From positions 1-42,150 of the forward strand of contig JAHPZE010000034.1 of NCBI GenBank assembly GCA_019058365.1: 42,150 nucleotides of DNA, written 5' to 3'. Positions within the stretch are counted from its first letter, which is position 1. Each line of letters starts with the position of its first letter. The DNA comes from Promethearchaeota archaeon. GTDB lineage: Archaea; Asgardarchaeota; Lokiarchaeia; Sigyniarchaeales; SOKP01. This document shows positions 1 to 7,944 of this stretch, piece by piece. The notes beneath the pieces are model-generated. The model ran no database searches, was not told the DNA's origin, and saw only the letters and a program-made list of their open reading frames with translations. The position numbers were made by a program, and so were the translations under genes.

Positions 1-119
1 AGGTCCTAATCTATTTTGTCGAGTGAGTGGGGTTTGACATTAAAGTTTTTTTTTAGATTTTTAACAATCAAATTATCTTCCTAGATAATTTTTATTTATT
101 AAGTTTAATTTGTATTTTT

Positions 120-950
120 ATGGCTCAAGATGATATTCCTTTTGAAGGAACTGTTCAAGAAACTATGCTTGGTCCTTTGTGGGCAAGAGCTAAATATAGT
201 CAGTTATATCCCGAATTATTAGATGATCAGAAGGCTATAGAAATTATTGAAAACATCAATTATGATTTTTCTAAAATACAAGAATATCTCGGAGAGTGGC
301 GTGGACTTGGACTTTTAGCTAGAGCTAAAAGTTTTGATATAGCAGTAAATGAATTTATTGAAAATTACCCATTCGCTACAATTATAAATATTGGTGCGGG
401 AATGGATACAACATTCTTCAGGGTAGATAATAACAAAATAATATGGTATGATTTAGATTTACCAGGTGCCATTAAATATCGTAAAAAATTATTACCTGAA
501 TCTGAAAGGAATATTTATATCCCAAAATCTGCTCTTGATTATTCGTGGTTTAAGGATATTAAATTTGAGCCTGAAAAGGGTGTTTTTTTCATTGCTGGAG
601 GTTTTGTATATTATTTTAAGGAAACCGAAATTTCATCTCTAATTATTGAAATGGCTAAAGAATTCCCCGGAGCAGAGATGATTTTTGATACAACCTCTAA
701 ATTAGCAAATAAAGTCATCAATAAGCGAGCTAAAAAGGCTGGTGAAAATGAAGTTCGAGTTCATTTTGGAGTTGGTAACCCAACAAAAGTATTTCCAAAA
801 TGGTCATCTAAAATTAAGGTGCATGATTGGCATACAATTTGGGAAAGAATTGAAATAAATTCTAATTGGAACGAGAAAACTATATCTGCAATTAAGATAT
901 CTGAGCGTGTAAAAGCGGCAAAAATCGTTAGATTAAAATTTATAAAGTAA
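120..950 (+). CDS. class I SAM-dependent methyltransferase, leucine carboxyl methyltransferase (LCM/PPM) family
   Basis: The protein has 276 residues. The SAM-binding loop of the LCM/TcmP-type family is clear: a strand ending in NIGAGMDTTFFR (about residues 90-101), then the acidic motif WYDLDLPGAIKYRK (about 109-122), where the Asp is expected to bind the ribose of SAM. A third conserved strand, VFFIAGGFVYYFKE, lies near 155-170. Known relatives methylate carboxyl or hydroxyl groups of varied small molecules and protein C-termini, so the substrate cannot be named. It should be cytoplasmic, as no signal or membrane segment is seen. The ATG at 120 has no clear Shine-Dalgarno sequence; the upstream 60 bases are AT-rich. 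The gene stands alone, next to a decayed locus. Confidence 0.85.
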   Translation: MAQDDIPFEGTVQETMLGPLWARAKYSQLYPELLDDQKAIEIIENINYDFSKIQEYLGEWRGLGLLARAKSFDIAVNEFIENYPFATIINIGAGMDTTFFRVDNNKIIWYDLDLPGAIKYRKKLLPESERNIYIPKSALDYSWFKDIKFEPEKGVFFIAGGFVYYFKETEISSLIIEMAKEFPGAEMIFDTTSKLANKVINKRAKKAGENEVRVHFGVGNPTKVFPKWSSKIKVHDWHTIWERIEINSNWNEKTISAIKISERVKAAKIVRLKFIK

Positions 951-1013
951 ATTTCAATTAAAAAGTAATTATCACACTTTGTTATTTTGAGGAAAGCCAC
1001 ATTTTAGGCATTT

Positions 1014-1234
1014 CTATTCAACAGGCATATCGATTTCTTCTTCATTCCCACATTCTAAACATACCCAATGAGCTTTTTCTTTTTCTGTAGAATGGATTAT
1101 AAAATCCTAAGGTTTTATAATTCTTCTTTTAAAATATGCTTAAGAACGACCACAGGAAACACATTTCCAATCATCTGGCAATCGTATGTACATGTACAAT
1201 TATCTTTTCTTTCTTCTTGATTACACTCAGTCAT
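1014..1234 (-). pseudogene. degenerate small Cys-rich / zinc-ribbon gene
   Basis: On the minus strand a 39-codon frame (1234 to 1115) starts with MTECNQEERKDNCTCTYDC, which resembles the start of small Cys-rich proteins of the DUF6485 type (recalled, not searched). The similarity seems to continue in another frame, read from 1193 to 1014: WKCVSCGRS, stop, AYFKRRIIKP, stop, DFIIHSTEKEKAHWVCLECG and an acidic end. That 60-codon frame has two CxxC knuckles but is broken by a TAA and a TAG. One frameshift plus two nonsense changes make a decayed gene the simplest reading. It could instead be two overlapping remnants. The remaining bases up to 1408 show nothing recognisable. Confidence 0.5.
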
Positions 1235-1408
1235 GATTCCATTGAAAATGCTTATTTCTTTTTGTAACTTTTAATAGTCTAAATAAACCATAGCGTTTAA
1301 AAGTGGAATAAATACGAAGAAAATTCAATCATTCAATAATGCAAATTATTTTTTAGGAAAAATAAGATGAATAAAAATAAAATAAGAAAAAAATATTTGA
1401 AAAAACTC

Positions 1409-3838
1409 TTAAAAATTCTTTTTACTTCTCTTCCACTTCATTGTTATAATTGTAGCAACCCCAAATACTGCACCAAGGATAATAAAGATATCATAGCTAG
1501 GTATCATATCTTCTGCATAAGGTTCCCTTGCAGTCCAAATTAAATTATAGACATTTCCAGAAAAATCACCATAGATTCTTATATAATAAATTCCATCGGA
1601 CGGAAGATCATAGCTAATTACTTCATTATCTACCTGAGTTAAATTACTGGTTATTTTGGCATAATCCCCATCATAGATTTCAATACCTAATGCACCTTCT
1701 TGATAATCATACATAACTAGTACATGTAGATGTTCACGTCCAGTTTCAATTGCTATTTTGTACCAATCATTATCATATTGCAGACCTAATCCATGAATTC
1801 CCTGTAAAGCTCTATCTTCATAATTCGATAGATCATACGCAGTCGTAGGGTCATCATTTTCCTCATAATTATCATCGGGTCTGTTATCAGTTCTAAGATC
1901 ATCCCACCAAAGATCATATCTGATGCCAGAGTTATCTCCATAAACCTGAATGAAGTATATACCGGGATTTGGAAAAATATCTATATGCTCTCCATAAAAT
2001 ATTGGAGAGCTATCTGCAATATTATTACCCCATTCATTGTATATGGAAAACCAGATATCTCCAAAACCATAAGTTATTGAAAGATTGACCATCAAATGTT
2101 CAAAACCCGGTGAAACTTCAATTAAATACCAATCTTCATCTCCTTGAACCGCTAATCCATGAATATTTCTTAACCATTTATGTTCATAATCTCTTAGAAA
2201 ATATGCTTCATCCATCCAATTGTTATATTCATAGGGATCATCCCCGGATTGCATTCCATTCACCCATATATCTAAATAATAGATTACATCAACATTTGAA
2301 TCTCCAGAATTACGATAAACACGAATTCGCCATGCTCCTGATGCATCAACAGTAAAAGTAATATCTTCGTTACCTCCTCCATTATAAGATCCTATTTGGA
2401 GATGATTAGATGGATCATAAAGTTCCAAAAATAATACACCTTCCCAAGTATGGTAATAATTATGAATATCGATAGTATCACCAGAATTTAAATCTATTTT
2501 ATACCAATCCTCGTCGTAGTTTATAATTTTTAAATCAGGATAATATATAGGTTCAATCAACCGTGCGTGGCTGAAATCATCGTTTTCTATCCCAAAATCG
2601 TCTTTTTCTAACCAATCATCGTGAGAAAGATCCTCCCACCAGAAATCATAAATATTCCCTGTGTTATCGCCAGTAATTCGAATATAATATATTCCTCCTG
2701 CTGGTAATATATAATCAATATACTCACCATTTCTATCTGAATAACTATCTACAATCCAACTACTCCACTCATCGTAAATCTCAATATCGATATCTCCAAA
2801 TTTGTATCTGAATTTTAAATCCACTATTAATCGTTTTTCATCATTATTTACATTAATTTTATACCAATCATCATCCATTTGGATTCCAGATCCATTAATC
2901 GTGCTTAACCATGTTGCATCATATGAAGAAAGATCGTATGCTTCATAGTAATAGTCATTTTCTTCATAATTATCTTCTATTGGTCCAGTATCCCATCTTA
3001 GATCATAGGTATTACCCACATCATTCCCTCTGATTAGTATGTAATAAGTCCCAGAAGATGAAACAACCCAATTAATATACTCATTATGATCGCTTGACCA
3101 ACCTTCAGTTATCCTTATGGTCAGATTATGGTTCCAAATTTCAACCTCAAGATTATCGAAATAATTATCAAAAATCACCTCTACAAATAAACGTCTATTA
3201 ATCGGATCTATATTTATCTTATAATAATCGTAATCATATTGAATTCCGAGCCCATTTATGCTACTTAACCACTCTCCTCTATTAGAAGTAAGATCTGCAT
3301 ATATATCTGCTTGGGTATTATTATTGTTTGGTTCAAAATTATCATCATACGTAATACTACTATTAAGAGCATCCCATAACAATTCATAAGGCATTCCATT
3401 ATTATAACCATAAATGCAAAGATAGTAAGTTCCAGGAGTAGTAACAATATAATCAAGAAATTCACAATCAGTGTAATAATCTATACCATAAATATATGAA
3501 TAGTACTCATCATAAAGGTTAATACCTATATTGCCATCTGCAATGAAATAAATAATTTTAATTATTATACGTTCAAAGCCGGGAAATATATCAAATTTAA
3601 ACCAATCATCGTCTTCTTGAATTAAATTCAACCATTTTCGTTGTTCAGAATTTATATCTTTAGCAGACGAAAAATCATCATTCGGTTCGAATGGATCATC
3701 GGGTTGACTTGTTGAAATCTCATTTTTATCGACTGAATCCTTCTTAGATATATTTTTAACTAGTGGTATACCCGAAATCATAATAAGAAGTAAAAATAGT
3801 AAAAATATCCCCCGTTGATATATTTTATTAGATCTCAT
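1409..3838 (-). CDS. membrane-anchored surface protein with six PPC-like beta-sandwich repeats
   Basis: The protein has 809 residues: an N-terminal signal or anchor segment (about 11-27), a large outer region, and one C-terminal membrane helix (about 778-797) followed by the basic tail KWKRSKKNF. The outer part has six repeats of about 115-125 residues, starting near 48, 165, 289, 413, 533 and 655. Each opens with an acidic D-x-YEEND-like segment, then WLxxIxGxGxQ, then DxDWYKI, and ends with a GxYYIRIYGDNSGxxYDLWW-like strand. This is the pattern of bacterial pre-peptidase C-terminal (PPC) domains, here without any peptidase. The fourth repeat is the most divergent. The many Asp residues suggest calcium binding. 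A structural or adhesive cell-surface role is inferred. Confidence 0.8.
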   Translation of the reverse strand: MRSNKIYQRGIFLLFLLLIMISGIPLVKNISKKDSVDKNEISTSQPDDPFEPNDDFSSAKDINSEQRKWLNLIQEDDDWFKFDIFPGFERIIIKIIYFIADGNIGINLYDEYYSYIYGIDYYTDCEFLDYIVTTPGTYYLCIYGYNNGMPYELLWDALNSSITYDDNFEPNNNNTQADIYADLTSNRGEWLSSINGLGIQYDYDYYKINIDPINRRLFVEVIFDNYFDNLEVEIWNHNLTIRITEGWSSDHNEYINWVVSSSGTYYILIRGNDVGNTYDLRWDTGPIEDNYEENDYYYEAYDLSSYDATWLSTINGSGIQMDDDWYKINVNNDEKRLIVDLKFRYKFGDIDIEIYDEWSSWIVDSYSDRNGEYIDYILPAGGIYYIRITGDNTGNIYDFWWEDLSHDDWLEKDDFGIENDDFSHARLIEPIYYPDLKIINYDEDWYKIDLNSGDTIDIHNYYHTWEGVLFLELYDPSNHLQIGSYNGGGNEDITFTVDASGAWRIRVYRNSGDSNVDVIYYLDIWVNGMQSGDDPYEYNNWMDEAYFLRDYEHKWLRNIHGLAVQGDEDWYLIEVSPGFEHLMVNLSITYGFGDIWFSIYNEWGNNIADSSPIFYGEHIDIFPNPGIYFIQVYGDNSGIRYDLWWDDLRTDNRPDDNYEENDDPTTAYDLSNYEDRALQGIHGLGLQYDNDWYKIAIETGREHLHVLVMYDYQEGALGIEIYDGDYAKITSNLTQVDNEVISYDLPSDGIYYIRIYGDFSGNVYNLIWTAREPYAEDMIPSYDIFIILGAVFGVATIITMKWKRSKKNF

Positions 3839-3929
3839 ACAATATTAACATAGATTCAAACTTATAAATTTTCACATATACGTAGTATGAATAGTTTGGA
3901 GTGACGTATTGTTTATCAAATCATTTACT

Positions 3930-3951
3930 AATGGAATAGATCGATTCCATT
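3930..3951. repeat. perfect 8-bp inverted repeat, hairpin or operator candidate
   Basis: AATGGAAT and ATTCCATT flank a 6-base spacer. The repeat lies about 90 bases upstream of the surface-protein start at 3838 and about 85 bases past the end of the small zinc-ribbon gene. It could be a regulator binding site for the surface protein or a transcript-end hairpin for the gene at 4036-4152. The sequence does not decide between these. Confidence 0.45.
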
Positions 3952-4035
3952 TTACTCTATTTTCATTTCATATAGAAAAAATTGATTTTAAAAACCAGTA
4001 AAGCAAGTTAAAAATTTTTTTTTTAAAAAAAGAGA

Positions 4036-4152
4036 TTATTCAACTAGGGTAAAAGTGCAATTACTATCATCACATCCGGGGCATCTAAAACCCTCGTCTG
4101 GGAAGTCATCTAATTCAAATTGATGACCACATTTGTCACATTTCCACAGCAT
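4036..4152 (-). CDS. small zinc-ribbon protein (38 aa)
   Basis: A 38-codon frame reads MLWKCDKCGHQFELDDFPDE, continues GFRCPGCDDSNC and ends TFTLVE. Two CxxC knuckles (C5/C8 and C24/C27) separated by 15 residues form a complete rubredoxin-like or FmdB-like zinc ribbon. The pattern is too regular for chance, and small proteins of this type are common in archaea. The ATG at 4152 is preceded by AAAAAGGGATATGA, whose AGGGA can act as a ribosome binding site. Function is unknown; a metal-binding, redox or nucleic-acid-contact role is possible. Confidence 0.75.
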   Translation of the reverse strand: MLWKCDKCGHQFELDDFPDEGFRCPGCDDSNCTFTLVE

Positions 4153-4278
4153 TCATATCCCTTTTTAAATTAATTATCAAAAAGCCTATCTATTAAGATA
4201 AAAAGAATCTAAATTTAAAGTTTTGCGAAAAACTAAGCCTTGATTCATAAATTTATTATTTTTATATGCTCAATTAAC

Positions 4279-4809
4279 TTAAAAGAGTACAGAAATTACT
4301 TTTTTAAAAACAAATTCAGAATTTTGGCGATTTAAATTCATAAGGAGAACAGAAGGGATGGTTAAAAGATAATTTTTGAGCGGGTGTCTTAGATTTAAGC
4401 CTATAGTAGCTATAATTGCTATATTACTATTAAATATCTTCCTAATGAGGTCTTGAAATATCTCTGAAAAAAGTTCCATTTTCCCAATTTCATCAATCAC
4501 TACCAAATTAACTGTTTTTCCCTCTAAGTTTAGAGATTTTTCAAGGAGTCTATCAAACTGATCAATAAAGATATTATATTTACCTAATCTAAATTTAGTA
4601 TTGAAATTTCCCACTCTTGCTAAAGGAGATTTTTCTCCAGAATAAATATCAATAGCATCAAAACCAATTCGATTACCATGCTCCCTAACTTCTGGAGTTA
4701 GAAAGCCATAAACTGTAAATTTTTGCTTAGAAAAATATTCTATTAGTTTTAATATTAAAGTTGATTTACCACATTGAGGTGAACCGGTAATAAGTATTTT
4801 ACTACTCAT
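4279..4809 (-). CDS. THEP1-type nucleoside-triphosphatase
   Basis: The protein has 176 residues, the usual THEP1 length. The P-loop is GSPQCGKST (residues 9-17), and Walker B plus the family signature is LVVIDEIGKMEL (102-113). Between them lies YGFLTPEVREHGNRIGFDAI, matching the conserved GFxTxEVRExGxRxGF block. Characterised relatives slowly hydrolyse NTPs, and a role in RNA or nucleotide metabolism has been suggested. The gene is transcribed away from the hydrolase gene at 4906, so the roughly 95 bases between them should carry both promoters. Cys13 in the P-loop, where Gly or Val is commoner, is a minor variation. Confidence 0.92.
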   Translation of the reverse strand: MSSKILITGSPQCGKSTLILKLIEYFSKQKFTVYGFLTPEVREHGNRIGFDAIDIYSGEKSPLARVGNFNTKFRLGKYNIFIDQFDRLLEKSLNLEGKTVNLVVIDEIGKMELFSEIFQDLIRKIFNSNIAIIATIGLNLRHPLKNYLLTIPSVLLMNLNRQNSEFVFKKVISVLF

Positions 4810-4905
4810 TTAATTTATAAATTAAAACTTTAATTATAGTAAGAATTTAGATGAAATTATAAAATAATTAATTAATTGTTAAAAAATGCAAATGGAGATG
4901 AAAAT

Positions 4906-5853
4906 ATGAAAACTTCTACATTTAATTTTACAGATCAAGATGGTATTAAAATTTTCGTGTATAAATGGGAACCAGATACAGAACCTAAGGCAATAGTCCA
5001 GATCCTTCATGGATTAGCAGAACATGCTAAAAGATATACTCGAGTTGCAGAAGCTCTGTGTAAAGCAGGATACATTTGTTATGCAAATGATCAGCGTGGA
5101 CATGGATTAACCGCGGGTGATTTAACAGAAGCAACTTTAAAAGGGAATGCTGGTGTTCTAGGACCAAATGGTTGGAGAGGTGTAGTAAATGATGTTCATG
5201 AATTATCAAATATTGTAAAGAAAGAAAATCCAAAACTTCCATTATTCTTAATAGGACATTCTTGGGGTGCTATGATTGCACAAGATTACATTCAAGAATG
5301 GGGAAATGAAATTAAAGGATGTATTCTAAGTGGTACTAACGGGAAAGTAAGAACTTTAGTAGTTAAGGCTGGAAAGTTAATTATTAAGGGAGAAATGAAG
5401 AAACTTGGTGCTACGGAGCCTAGTCAAAAATTGCATGATATGAATTTTAAATCTAACAATCATGATTGGCAAAATGAAGAAGGAACTACAGGATTTGAAT
5501 GGCTCAGTAGAGATAAAAATGAAGTTCAAAAGTATGTTGATGATCCATGGTGTGGCTTTGTTAGTCCTGCCAGTCTTTGGTTAGAATTTCTATATGGATT
5601 CGAAAAAATGTATAATGCAAAAAATGAGCAAAAAGTACCAAAAGATTTACCAGTATTTTTTATATCTGGTTCTGAATGTCCTATCGGGAATAAGACTAAA
5701 TACGTGCAAGGCATGATTGATCGCTATAAAAAATATGGTATTAAGGATGTGACCTATAAATTTTATCAAGGTGCCCGGCATGAAATATTCAATGAAATAA
5801 ATCGTGAAGAAGTCTTTCAAGATGTAATAAACTGGCTGAACTCTCACCTATAG
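4906..5853 (+). CDS. alpha/beta hydrolase, monoacylglycerol lipase / lysophospholipase (S33, Hydrolase_4) type
   Basis: From the ATG at 4906 the protein has 315 residues. An upstream in-frame TTG at 4876 would add ten residues, but GGAG at 4894-4897, eight bases before the ATG, fixes 4906 as the start. The oxyanion loop is ILHGLAEHAKRY and the nucleophile elbow GHSWG gives Ser119. GARHEIFNE gives His292. The C-terminal block with GIKDVTYKFY and NREEVFQDVINWL matches the family well. Where relatives carry the catalytic Asp in a GDKDPVG-like loop, this protein has GSECPIG (Glu257-Cys258), so the acid is displaced or lost. The substrate is probably an ester of a lipid or small acyl compound. The protein should be cytoplasmic. 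Confidence 0.88.
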   Translation: MKTSTFNFTDQDGIKIFVYKWEPDTEPKAIVQILHGLAEHAKRYTRVAEALCKAGYICYANDQRGHGLTAGDLTEATLKGNAGVLGPNGWRGVVNDVHELSNIVKKENPKLPLFLIGHSWGAMIAQDYIQEWGNEIKGCILSGTNGKVRTLVVKAGKLIIKGEMKKLGATEPSQKLHDMNFKSNNHDWQNEEGTTGFEWLSRDKNEVQKYVDDPWCGFVSPASLWLEFLYGFEKMYNAKNEQKVPKDLPVFFISGSECPIGNKTKYVQGMIDRYKKYGIKDVTYKFYQGARHEIFNEINREEVFQDVINWLNSHL

Positions 5854-5876
5854 TAGTTGAAAACAATAATAAAATC

Positions 5877-5890
5877 TTTTTTTTAGTCCT
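5877..5890. terminator. T-rich end between convergent genes
   Basis: The short gap between the hydrolase stop and the dnaJ stop contains an uninterrupted T run near 5877-5884 on the plus strand. Archaeal RNA polymerase commonly terminates at such runs. No strong hairpin is seen. Confidence 0.4.
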
Positions 5891-7024
5891 TTATTTATCT
5901 AATTCTCTGAATTTTTGTAATAGTTCCTTTTGTTTATCCGAAATCTTTCTAGGGATTTCAATATTTACTATAACATATTGATCTCCTCGACCTCTTCCTC
6001 GTATATATGACACTCCTCGATTTTTTATGCGAAACTCTGTTCCTGGTTGTGTTCCAGGAGGAATTGTCAATTCTTTTTCTGTTAACTTCTTTTCTTTATA
6101 ATCTAAGGTAGGAACGTTCATTTTCCCTCCAATTATAGCAGTTACAATATCCACGTTTACAGGAGTATAAAGATCATTTCCTCTTCGAATGAATTTTTCA
6201 TCACCAGTTATTCTGATTCCTAAATAAAGATCTCCAGGTATAGCGTTAACAGATGGGACATGTCCCGCCCCTTGAACCTTTAAGTGAACTCCATTTTCAA
6301 CACCTTCTGGAATTGAGACATGAATTGTTTTCATTTCGGTGACTACTTTTTTTCCTCCACAGACTTTACATTTTTTCTCAATTATTTTTCCTGTGCCATT
6401 ACAAGTATAGCATTCTGATTCTCGAATAATAGTACCAAAACCAGATTGTGACATTTTCCTTATTCGTCCCGTTCCTTGGCACTCTGGGCAATTTTTTATA
6501 CTAGAGGGATCCTCTGCTCCAGTTCCTTCGCATTCATCGCAGGGTGTATATCTTTCTATAGAAATATCTTTTTTTACACCAAACATTGCTTCCTCAAATG
6601 TTATCTCTATATAATCTTCTAAATCTTGTCCTACTTCTCTACGTGGAGCACTTCTTCCTCTTGTTCTTGAACCAAAACCCCCAAATCCAAAATCATCAAA
6701 TCCACCAAATGAACCAAAACCACCAAAAATACTTTTTAATAATTCATCGATTCCCGGAATACCACCGCTGAAAATATCACTCATATCAACATGTACTCCG
6801 CTAAAACCAAACCTATCGTAATTTTGTCTTTTATTTTCATCACTTAAAACTTCATAGGCTTCTTGAAGTTCAATAAACTTCTCTTTTGCTTTTGGGTCTG
6901 TCTTGTTTAAATCTGGATGAAGCTTTCTAGCTAAACGACGATAAGCAAGTTTAATATCGTTTAAACTCGCATCTTTACTTACGCCAAGAACTTCATAGTA
7001 ATCTCTTTTATTACCGGAACTCAT
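5891..7024 (-). CDS. dnaJ: chaperone DnaJ (Hsp40, type I)
   Basis: The protein has 377 residues and all type I DnaJ parts. The J domain has HPD at 36-38, a Gly/Phe-rich stretch covers about 87-125, and the zinc-binding centre has four CxxC repeats (C162/165, C179/182, C205/208, C219/222). The fourth, CKVCGGKK, lacks the usual GxG ending. C-terminal beta-sandwich substrate-binding domains follow. It delivers unfolded protein to DnaK and stimulates its ATPase. dnaJ is about 4 kb from dnaK, separated by the beta-helix genes. The set is of bacterial type, as in other mesophilic archaea that acquired it by transfer. No Shine-Dalgarno sequence is visible before the start. Confidence 0.97.
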   Translation of the reverse strand: MSSGNKRDYYEVLGVSKDASLNDIKLAYRRLARKLHPDLNKTDPKAKEKFIELQEAYEVLSDENKRQNYDRFGFSGVHVDMSDIFSGGIPGIDELLKSIFGGFGSFGGFDDFGFGGFGSRTRGRSAPRREVGQDLEDYIEITFEEAMFGVKKDISIERYTPCDECEGTGAEDPSSIKNCPECQGTGRIRKMSQSGFGTIIRESECYTCNGTGKIIEKKCKVCGGKKVVTEMKTIHVSIPEGVENGVHLKVQGAGHVPSVNAIPGDLYLGIRITGDEKFIRRGNDLYTPVNVDIVTAIIGGKMNVPTLDYKEKKLTEKELTIPPGTQPGTEFRIKNRGVSYIRGRGRGDQYVIVNIEIPRKISDKQKELLQKFRELDK

Positions 7025-7147
7025 AATTTCTAAGATTCTTATTATTATTGAATAAGTTCAATATTCATGTGACTAAAATTATTTATGAAATTTAATTTTT
7101 TAGATAATAGGCTATTAAATAGATTAATTGTGGAATTCTTTATAAAC

Positions 7148-7159
7148 TAAAAGGGAACT
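7148..7159 (+). promoter_or_regulatory. 12-base motif TAAAAGGGAACT shared with the grpE leader
   Basis: The same 12 bases occur at 13380-13391, directly before grpE. Here they lie between divergent dnaJ (start 7024) and the membrane protein starting at 7245. Association with chaperone gene starts suggests a common regulatory element. The copy before grpE could instead be only a ribosome binding site, so the match may be partly coincidence. Confidence 0.25.
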
Positions 7160-7244
7160 AACACTTATAGAAAATTATATAATATCATAAAATAAAAGTA
7201 TTATAAATTTTTTATTATCTTAAATTTCATTAACGGTAATTATT

Positions 7245-7766
7245 ATGAATAAAATTGTCGTCATAATTGGAGGACTTATTGGAATATTTGCTGCTATTCT
7301 ATGGTTATTCGAACCTTCACTTGGTTGGTGGGAGGTAACTGTTGAAAATTATTTGGGAATATTTAATGGCGCTGGATATATTAGCCCATTTGGATTCTCA
7401 AGTAATACTGGAAATAGTAATATAGAGTTTTATGGACCTTTACTTATAATTGGAGGGATTATATTTTTATTATCTTCTTTGTGTGCTGTAATTTCTGCAA
7501 TCAAAGAAAAAAGGAGTTATTCTATCTTATTTGACCTTCTTATGATTGGTGGGTTAGGACTATTTTGCTATGGGCTTGCGGTAATTGAAGATTTTGAAAA
7601 CATTTTAGAAGGACTAAATTTCTTGACTGGAACGAATTATACAGTGTTTTTTGGCAGTGAAAATCTAGGTGCTCTAGGAGTTTGGGCTTGGAGACTGGGT
7701 AATGGCTTTTTTATTGCAATTGGAGCATTTATTGTCACTTTGATTGGTTCACTTCTGAAAAAGTAG
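7245..7766 (+). CDS. small integral membrane protein, four predicted helices
   Basis: The protein has 173 residues with hydrophobic segments at about 3-22, 64-88, 95-113 and 148-170. A Gly/Asn/aromatic-rich outer loop of about 40 residues lies between the first two. There are no catalytic motifs or metal ligands, and I do not recognise the family. The start ATG lies 220 bases from the divergent dnaJ start. The layout resembles many small archaeal membrane proteins of unknown role. Confidence 0.65.
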   Translation: MNKIVVIIGGLIGIFAAILWLFEPSLGWWEVTVENYLGIFNGAGYISPFGFSSNTGNSNIEFYGPLLIIGGIIFLLSSLCAVISAIKEKRSYSILFDLLMIGGLGLFCYGLAVIEDFENILEGLNFLTGTNYTVFFGSENLGALGVWAWRLGNGFFIAIGAFIVTLIGSLLKK

Positions 7767-7944
7767 CGCTCGTTATTTTATAACTTCATAATTTTATTAT
7801 ATAATAATTAATATCCCAATCAAGCTCCTAAGTATAATTATAAGCCATAAAACAATTTTTAAATCTATAAATCATTGACAATATGCTAAATTTCCTTATT
7901 TATTATTGGAAAGGTTATTGATACATATTGAAAATAATTATAAA
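7767..7944. other. AT-rich intergenic stretch without a gene
   Basis: Together with the duplicated upstream segment to 8126 this makes a 360-base gap. I see no coding frame with a coherent protein and no strong inverted repeat. From 7945 onward the sequence is shared with the region before the second beta-helix gene. Confidence 0.5.

Noticed and set aside
4876..4905. TTG start ten codons before the hydrolase ATG
   Set aside because: GGAG at 4894-4897 is correctly spaced for the ATG at 4906.
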